Of a DNA stretch of 64,000 nucleotides, positions 57,576 through 64,000 are shown piece after piece. This stretch comes from Trichaptum fuscoviolaceum. Taxonomy: Eukaryota > Basidiomycota > Agaricomycetes > Hymenochaetales > Trichaptaceae. The translations under genes were made by a program, and so were the position numbers. The DNA is taken from contig CAJSYZ010000001.1 in the NCBI GenBank assembly GCA_910574455.1, positions 284,006 to 348,005 of the forward strand, in the 5' to 3' direction. Below the pieces are notes generated by a model that made no database searches, was not told where the DNA came from, and saw only the letters and a list, made by a program, of their open reading frames with translations. How positions within the stretch are numbered: position 1 is the first letter of the stretch; each line of letters opens with the position of its first letter.

Positions 57576-58950
57576 ACCTCCCAGCATTATTTGACATGCA
57601 CATCCGAATCACCTGCAGACAGCGCCTCAATCACCAACGTTGCATCGTCAACAAGCGCCTTTTCCAACGCTACGGCGTTGAACCTCACCGGTGCAGGGAC
57701 AGTTGGCAGGAGCAGCTGAGCGGGCCGGCGGGTCGAACGAGCTTTTCGGAGAGTCAAACTGAACAAGAAAAGGATATTTCAAGCGCAATGGCAACAGAAG
57801 ACGTAGAACTTGAAACAGTGGGGTATCATTTCTCCACCATTATGACGGAATCCAACGTTAACCGCCCTGAATTACTACTAGGCACCGCCTATGGCATTGC
57901 AGGGCGACGGCTTGAGTGCCTTCTGTAAAGAACGCTTAATCAACCGTGCAGAATCTTGAAATTGAGAGGTGTATTCAGAATGTTCTACTTAAAAGTGGCA
58001 GAAACTATTTCCATGATAGAGGAAAATACGGACGACTTGTCCGGTTGTTATGCTCTTGTATTATACGCAGTGAGCGATCCTCTCAACATGCTTGCATTAT
58101 CTGTCTGACAGAAACTTGGCCTCTCATTCTTCATACCACTGCACTTGTGTCATCATGGACATTGCTATATGAAATCCAGTTCTGCAAGAGCTCATGAAGC
58201 AAGGCACCGCAGTCGTCACCTTGTCGACGATGGTCAATCGCACATACAGTCTAGCAACGACATCATTGTGTGAGGAGTTCGCGATTTATATCCTCTGTGA
58301 GATACAAAAGGAGGAAATTCGACGACGGCGCGAGCTCAAAGCTACTAGACGTGGTGCGTTTCCAGAATTCACTTAAGGATGGGGTTATAGGTACGATATT
58401 CTTCAAAAATGCCATCCCGTCCCCTCTCCCTTACCTGCATTGAACTCCGTGACCTAGGTGTTACCCGCATACTTTTCGATGATTTTATATACCCTTTGGT
58501 AAGGCTTCCAGTTGTGCTTCGCCAGGGTACGACCGACATTACACCTTTAATTAACCCAGTCACTCAACCTAAGTGGCCCCAAGCTAAGACTCGGACTACA
58601 GGTAGGGAAATGTAGTGCGGTGTAACATAAGCTAGTGGGCTACTTCCGTAGTTCTTTCTTGTTCCGTATTCAAGGAATAAATTTGAAGCTAAATGATGTT
58701 CTATGATGCTTGATTTACGCTTGTCTCATTGCGTGCAGCAATTCATTGAATTAAGGATCTATCTGCTCTGGCTTGCCGGATACATACATATCTCTATTGC
58801 TTAATCTCATAGGTTAGTTCTTCCACGCCGGGTTGTATTAAAGCCAGGTTTACATACACTTCTCATCACCATCCAAGACACTTGAGTCCGGACCAAGCCC
58901 AACCACTGTCCCCACGAGGGATAATTTGCATGCTCATGCCAATCTCGAAT
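57576..58950. other. Unidentified region
   Basis: Several short plus-strand open frames (57545-57928, 57946-58197, 58194-58376, 58409-58615) without recognised motifs. They could be pieces of a decayed gene or transposon, but no frame joins convincingly. Confidence 0.35.
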
Positions 58951-58953
58951 CTC

Positions 58954-59289
58954 TCATACCTGTTTCCATTCCTTCGTCACTAATGTCCCATTGATCTTCT
59001 TCATACCAGATCTGCACTGATAGCCCAGCTCCGAGTCCACTGAAGTCATAAATCCAAACGCTTGATTACGCATCTCTGCCTTGTTCATCCTACAAGCAGA
59101 TAATGCATCACGTTCCAGAAGTATATCTTCCAGTAATTTTGCATTCTGAATAAGCCAAGGCTTGAGGCCATGGCATCGTACATCTCTCACATTTTGCTCC
59201 TCAAATATTTCACATGTCATACGCGAACACACTCTCCGTCGTAGACGTATTAGGGGTTTGCAAGAGTGAGTTGCATGCCCATAATTCAT
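58954..59289 (-). CDS. Hypothetical ORF (111 aa)
   Basis: A single open frame from ATG at 59289 to stop at 58954. It contains LIQNAKLLEDILLERDALSA and GFMTSVDSELGYQCRSGMKK. The look is protein-like rather than random, but there is no paralogue in the window and no known motif. It may be a fragment of a mobile element. Confidence 0.25.
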   Translation of the reverse strand: MNYGHATHSCKPLIRLRRRVCSRMTCEIFEEQNVRDVRCHGLKPWLIQNAKLLEDILLERDALSACRMNKAEMRNQAFGFMTSVDSELGYQCRSGMKKINGTLVTKEWKQV

Positions 59290-59379
59290 TTTCCATACAT
59301 TTTCGCCATGTATTCAAATTTCACACATGATAGATATAAATTGTCATCGTGATACTATGTAATGTCAGATAATTACATT

Positions 59380-61686
59380 TTATTGAGGTACATTCTCATC
59401 ATAGAGTACCCCTGCTTCACGGAAAATATTCCGAGTCTCCTTTACTTCCTTCCGCTGACGTATATGTGAAAGCTTCTTCAACCTAATATTCCGCAGCTTA
59501 AGCTGTGCAGCAACCTGGGTGAGAAAGTCCTTTTCCACATACTTTGAATCTTCATGCTGAATAATGATAAGAGATGTTAAGCACGGGTGGGTGGATTTCG
59601 AAGCTTGAGGCAGTGAGTCGTGGTAATGTGAGCCAAACCGGTCAAACTTTATATCTAGGCGGATGTTCTCGATGGTGCGTGGAAGATTTTGAAGAATATC
59701 GTCGATGAAATACATCTTCGTCTGCGTCATATAGCCGCGTACTGAAAGGCTGAAGCTCTCTAGACATGGACACAGACTGCGTAAAGACAGCAATCCGCGC
59801 TTCCAGCCTGAGGTGATACTAGTTTCATCCCCTCTGTCCAAGTTGTGGAGGTGGAACGAGAACTGTTTGACTTCTGGGCACGAAAACAGACGTAGGGTAT
59901 GCTCTACAAGAGCGCCAGGTCCAAATTCCGGTATGAAGCGGAGATTGAGAGTCTTGAGCGCGGGTAGGTGTAATGTTGTGCTTTGAACCAAGGTCTTCTC
60001 ATCAAATATCTTGAGCCGTAGTTCCTCGAGCCGCGGGATAGCATTCAGAAAGCCGAAGAGCTTGGAGAACTCGGAAGGCGTCGACTCAAGACAACATTTG
60101 ATCAAGTTGGGAACCCTACTGGCGAACGAGAGTGGAGGTAACCATGCCCATTCGTCCAGGATGCGCAGGGACGGTAGCATCCAGTCTTGATAGATACAAA
60201 GCGGCCGCCTATAGATATAAATCTCGGAATAGTGTGGAGTTTCCAGACTGACCAATGTGCTGAGATCTTCATTCGGGAAGTGAGCAAGGATAAGCTGCGA
60301 TGATTCGTATGAGAGCTCAAATCGGAGCTCTCTCCACCTTGACCTATGCTCAAACAGCTTTGTAAGAGAGCTTATCGGCAACTCTCGCGGCTGCCGCTCG
60401 GGATACCCGTCATAGAGTCCGACAGCAAGCCCATAGGAGCCGCTTCGAGAAACAACCATATCGATGATATGAGGTGGCATGTGTAACGTGAGTTCACATC
60501 CCGCCCACAGATTGGATGAGGATAACACGATGCGCCTGAATTGCTTGCAGACTAGCGACATCTTTACGATGAACCGGAAGTTGGTGAACGTCAAGTCAAA
60601 ACGCATGACGGTGGTGCACACCAGTTGGAGTATTTCCAAGATAACCTCGTCGGGGATTTCGCAGAGAGTTAGCTTGGGTCCGCTGGCTCGAATATCAAGG
60701 CGCGCGCTATCGATTTTAGATACGAGTTCCTTCAGCATGAAATCCAGATGTCGGGCCTTCTCCCTTGCCACTGTAGATGATACGTCTATTGGTTCGTCCT
60801 CTTGCATGTCCTCAATGGTTGCGTTCCTTCAAAATTTCAATGATTACTCCGCAAAGTCTTCGGTTCAAAGGAACATAGCTGCTCACAGTTCTTGTACACC
60901 ATCTGTCCATATCTTATCCAATCTTGGGAGTCCTTCCTTCCATATAGCTTTGGCGGACAACGGGGGTGTATCCATGGTCGAGATCATAACCTCGTCGGGG
61001 ATGTCGCAGAGAGTTAGACTGGGTCCGCTGGCTCGAATTTTAAGGCGCACGTTATCGATATCAAGGCGCACATCATCGATTTTAGAGGCGAGTTCCTTCA
61101 GCAAGAATTCCAGACGTCGGGCCTTCTCCCTTGCCTCTGTAGATGATACGCCCATTGGTTCGTCCTCTTGCATGTCCTTAATGGTTGCGTTCCTTCAAAA
61201 TTTCAATGAGTAATCCGCAAAGTCTTCGGTTCAAAGGAACATAGCTGCTCACAGTTCTTGTACACCATCTGTCCATATCTTATTCCATCTTCGGAGTCCT
61301 TCCTTCCATATAGTTTTGGCGAACAACGCGGGTGTATCCATGGTCGAGATCATAACCTCGTGGGGGATGTCGCAGAGAGTTAGCCTGGGTCCGCTGGCTC
61401 GAATATCAAGGCGCACGTTATCGATTTTAGATACGAGTTCCTTCAGCATGAAATCCAGATGTCGGGCCTTCTCCCTTGCCACTGTAGATGATACGTCTAT
61501 TGGTTCGTCCTCTTGCATGTCCTCAATGGTTGCGTTCCTTCAAATTTTCAATGAACATTCCGCAAGGTCTTTGGTTCAAAGGAGTATAGCTGCTCACAGT
61601 TCTCCTACTCCATCTGTCCATATCCTAGCCAATCTTCGGAGTCCTTCCTTCCATATAGTTTTGGCGGACAACGGGGGTGTATCCAT
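59380..61686 (-). CDS. F-box-like protein with triplicated 5' end (511 or 708 aa)
   Basis: The core two-exon gene uses 60975-60887 and 60826-59380 (511 aa). Upstream, exon 1, intron and the start of exon 2 are repeated twice. Chaining 61686-61598, 61537-61253, 61192-60887 and 60826-59380 keeps one frame across three short introns and gives 708 aa, in which the helical segment and the first F-box residues (LCDIPDEV) occur three times. The complete F-box-like motif (CEIPDEVILEILQLVCT, LVCKQFRRIVLSSSNLW) has an extra 12-residue stretch between its halves. The C-terminus resembles the gene at 36003. Which form is expressed is unknown. Confidence 0.8.
60887..61686 (-). repeat. Two extra tandem copies of F-box 5' exons
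   Basis: First-exon start codons lie at 60975, 61341 and 61686, spacing 366 and 345 bp. The 366-bp unit contains a 21-nt internal duplication (DVRLDIDNVRLKI). Units join at an identical point, the F-box DEV codons followed directly by ATGATCTCGACC. Confidence 0.85.
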
Positions 61687-61699
61687 GGTCGAGATCAGT

Positions 61700-62305
61700 G
61701 TTGAAGCAGAGAAAGGTTGGAGATGGTGCACGTCGTGGGTCAACGTCGTGTTCACTTCGAGCTCCTCCCCTTAGCCCTGACTCGGAGTTATTAGTACAAG
61801 CGTGTGAGATGTATGCTTTTCTTACTCCCGACCAACCCACCTCCCATCCCAGCTTCTCCCACAATAATTCACTTGTGAAGAATAAGACGTGTGGGGCAAC
61901 TGAATTGATATCAAACCACATGGGAAGATTCAGTAATCGCCATTCGTACTCGTGACTCGTCTTCCGTGCCACATTTGATCTATTCATCCCCGTTTCTTTT
62001 ACCGGTCGAAAAGTCTCGGAAAGGCATGGAAAGCTTCCCAGCCGCAATGTAGTGCATAGTCAATTAAAGTAAATATGTAGCTAGAAGGTGCAAAAAGAGA
62101 GACCGAAACGGCGGGAAGGAGGGCGACTTTAAGGTAAATCGAGAGTGATAGAAAACAACCCAAAGAAGTGAGTAGTAGAAAACATTCTATTTATTTTCAT
62201 CGCCTGAATATGAGTTAGTTTAGATGTCTCAGAGCATTCATTGCGTGACATCCTAGCTCTTAGCACTCTCGCTCGCATGTCAGCGCTCACAATATATCAT
62301 TTAAA
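61700..62305. other. Spacer without supported gene
   Basis: Upstream region of the F-box gene. Open frames on both strands overlap here without motifs. Nothing recognised. Confidence 0.4.
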
Positions 62306-62309
62306 AAAA

Positions 62310-62960
62310 TACTGGATATCGTCTCCATACCCCAGGCAGCATAGAGAATTCAGCCTGAAACGGCCCGGAAGTACATGCCTCATTCCGTGTGTACATACAT
62401 AATATCGTCGGCGACCCTCAGGCTGCCTCCTCCTGCCTTTTTATAAGGTCGTCTCCACTCCTTCCGTTTAAGCTTGCGCTGATATACCTGCATGATGGAG
62501 CTAAAACGAATCTAAGTCGTGACATTGCATATACGTATCATCCCCTGCTCCATGAGTCCATGGCAAAACAGGCACGTTCAATAGGGCCTGAGTGTAAAGA
62601 CGCTAATGCACATAGCTTTCAGCTAGTGTCAACAACGCAATTTGAGTAATGACAGTATAAGAATCGAAGGCAAAAAGACGTACTTCAGGGATAAGCCGTC
62701 CTCACCGCTGCTAGTGTTGACAGCCACCTGGAAAATGGCTGTTAAGTTACGGCCCGGGCTGACGAGCGGACGCGCGGGCGGCTGCGTATCTGCGAAGCTG
62801 CATCCCAAATGCGTTTACGGTCGGGGTAGGGCCTTGGAACCGCCAATGACCTGTTCACGTGCGCTTGTGTTCGTTTGTGCGGATGAAAGCAGAGAGGTAG
62901 AGAGGGGAGGACTCGCTGATAGGAGGTGTGCCATAGCAGATGCAAAGCAAACGAGTGACT
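62310..62960 (-). pseudogene. Carboxylesterase relic
   Basis: Minus-strand fragments match the esterase genes near 32310, 33660-33850 and 33930-34200, including the exon with the gcgagt donor near 62915. The nucleophile region is deleted. Confidence 0.65.
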
Positions 62961-63049
62961 GTCAATATACAGCCCGCCCGAAGAAGGATTCGATTAGCTG
63001 ATTGAAATTGGTTAAGGTGAATGATATGTTTGTAGCAAAGAGAGGACCG

Positions 63050-63410
63050 GGCGATCTGTCTTAAGATTTCAAGCCTACAGAATTGAAATATTAACGTTGT
63101 CGCAGAGGAGTCATACAGCTGGTCATTGAGAGCTGAATAATCTGATTTCCTAGCCTCCGCGTGGTGTCGCAAGTGAGAGGTGATCATTGTGGTGATAAAA
63201 CCTGCAGAAAGAGGCAAGCCAAGGCTCCGCGGACGTTCTGTAGACTCGTGCATTAGACACGGAAAGAGTTGTATTTCAGAAAAATACACCGAAACAATAC
63301 ATGTATAATTTTACTCGACGCACATCGTCCATTTTGCCCGACTTCGCACCAAAAGGACTGTCCACAACGATTTAAACGGCTTCGAACAGTATCCGCATGC
63401 TTGGTCAGTC
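63050..63410 (-). repeat. Short dispersed repeat M, copy 5
   Basis: Similar to the other M copies (tgtagactcgtg, gtatttcag with aatacacc) and in the same position before a Dlt1-like gene. Confidence 0.5.
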
Positions 63411-63483
63411 ATGGATAGTACGTCTGGCGATCGCAGAAGGCCCAGATGGCAATTGAACGCGTGCGTGGAGAGGTGCAGGACTG

Positions 63484-64000
63484 CTATGCTTGCTGTTCGT
63501 CAAGCGCAGCTTTATACGCGTCCAGACTGCCATGAAAGAGATCAGTGGACGCTGAGGAAATGCATTTGAGCTACATGACCACTCACATTCCTTTCAAGAA
63601 CCCCGCCGCCTTCATCGCCTCCTCGAACTGCATTTCCGACAGCTCCTGCTCAGAATACTTCGCCTGGTCGACCGCAGCTGTATAGCGCCGGAAGTGCTCC
63701 TCTGGTCCAACTTCGCCTATGTCTCCTTCATTATTCATATCGGAAGCAGAGGCAGCGTGTGTGTCGATGTCTGAGGTGTACGTGTTGTTCGTGGCTGGGT
63801 TCCCGGAGAGAATGAGTAGCGGGAGGATATGGCGGAGGTGACGCGCTAAGGGGATGTGCGGTGAAAGGGGTGGCATAGATGGAATAACAGCACGCGAGGC
63901 TGCATCTGACAGTCATAGCATGGTTAGACGTTTTGCCTGTAAACCAGGAAAATGAACACGCACCAATAGGACCAACAGCGTCAAGAATCGCGGTACGGAA
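63484..64000 (-). CDS. Dlt1-like membrane protein, 3' part (window-truncated)
   Basis: Minus strand; stop at 63484-63486. The last exon reads LDAYKAALDEQQA, preceded by an intron with a good gtgagt donor and an exon with PPLSPHIPLARHLRHILPLL and PEEHFRRYTAAVDQAKYSEQ. In the visible part no frameshift is seen, so this may be the intact member of the set. The 5' two thirds lie beyond the window. Confidence 0.7.

Noticed and set aside
60479..61213. Plus-strand open frame of 244 codons with internal repeats
   Set aside because: Antisense to the triplicated F-box 5' end; its repeats merely mirror that triplication.
1..64000. CRISPR arrays, bacterial operons, tRNA genes
   Set aside because: Short GT-AG introns and fungal families exclude a prokaryotic reading; no regularly spaced repeats and no tRNA-like clover-leaf boxes were noticed.

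Overview
The window looks like accessory DNA of a filamentous basidiomycete (Agaricomycetes). Genes carry short GT-AG introns of about 45-70 nt. The families seen are an F-box-like family of the type expanded in mushroom-forming fungi, type-B carboxylesterases, an IlvD/Edd dehydratase, Dlt1-like membrane proteins and a DUF6589 mobile-element protein. I cannot name the species. No tRNA, rRNA or CRISPR array was recognised.

Almost nothing here is single copy; the locus is built by serial duplication. (1) Positions 1-18980 hold two direct copies of a 9.4-9.6 kb unit, with part of a third up to about 20.66 kb. Each complete unit carries one intact five-exon gene of unknown function (825 and 850 aa) among relics of a Dlt1-like gene, the dehydratase and unidentified genes. 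(2) Positions 20.8-22.1 kb hold a decayed F-box gene. (3) A large inverted repeat has arms at about 22.5-28.2 kb and 39.8-51.6 kb. Each arm carries an F-box gene and a complete dehydratase gene (610 and 609 aa) with two tiny exons, 18 and 16 nt, that encode cysteine motifs. (4) Inside the right arm lies a complete 5.9 kb DNA transposon (43777-49690). It has identical 251-bp terminal inverted repeats, a probable 9-bp target duplication, and two convergent genes: a DUF6589 protein and a RecQ-like helicase. The left arm keeps the empty site. (5) From 28.9 kb to the end, a minus-strand cassette [F-box gene - secreted carboxylesterase - short repeat - Dlt1-like gene] occurs about four times in different states of decay.

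The genes do not form an evident pathway; the shared theme is duplication and divergence. Intact-looking genes are the two unknown five-exon genes, five F-box genes (one with a triplicated 5' end), two dehydratases, two carboxylesterases (one has lost the usual ATG) and the DUF6589 gene. The helicase has a one-base frameshift. The two complete Dlt1-like copies each carry a different lesion, and a third runs off the window end.

The most notable items are the helicase/DUF6589 transposon with its paralogous empty site, the paired unknown genes with a conversion-like identical tract, the in-frame triplication of an F-box gene 5' end, and the cysteine-motif microexons.
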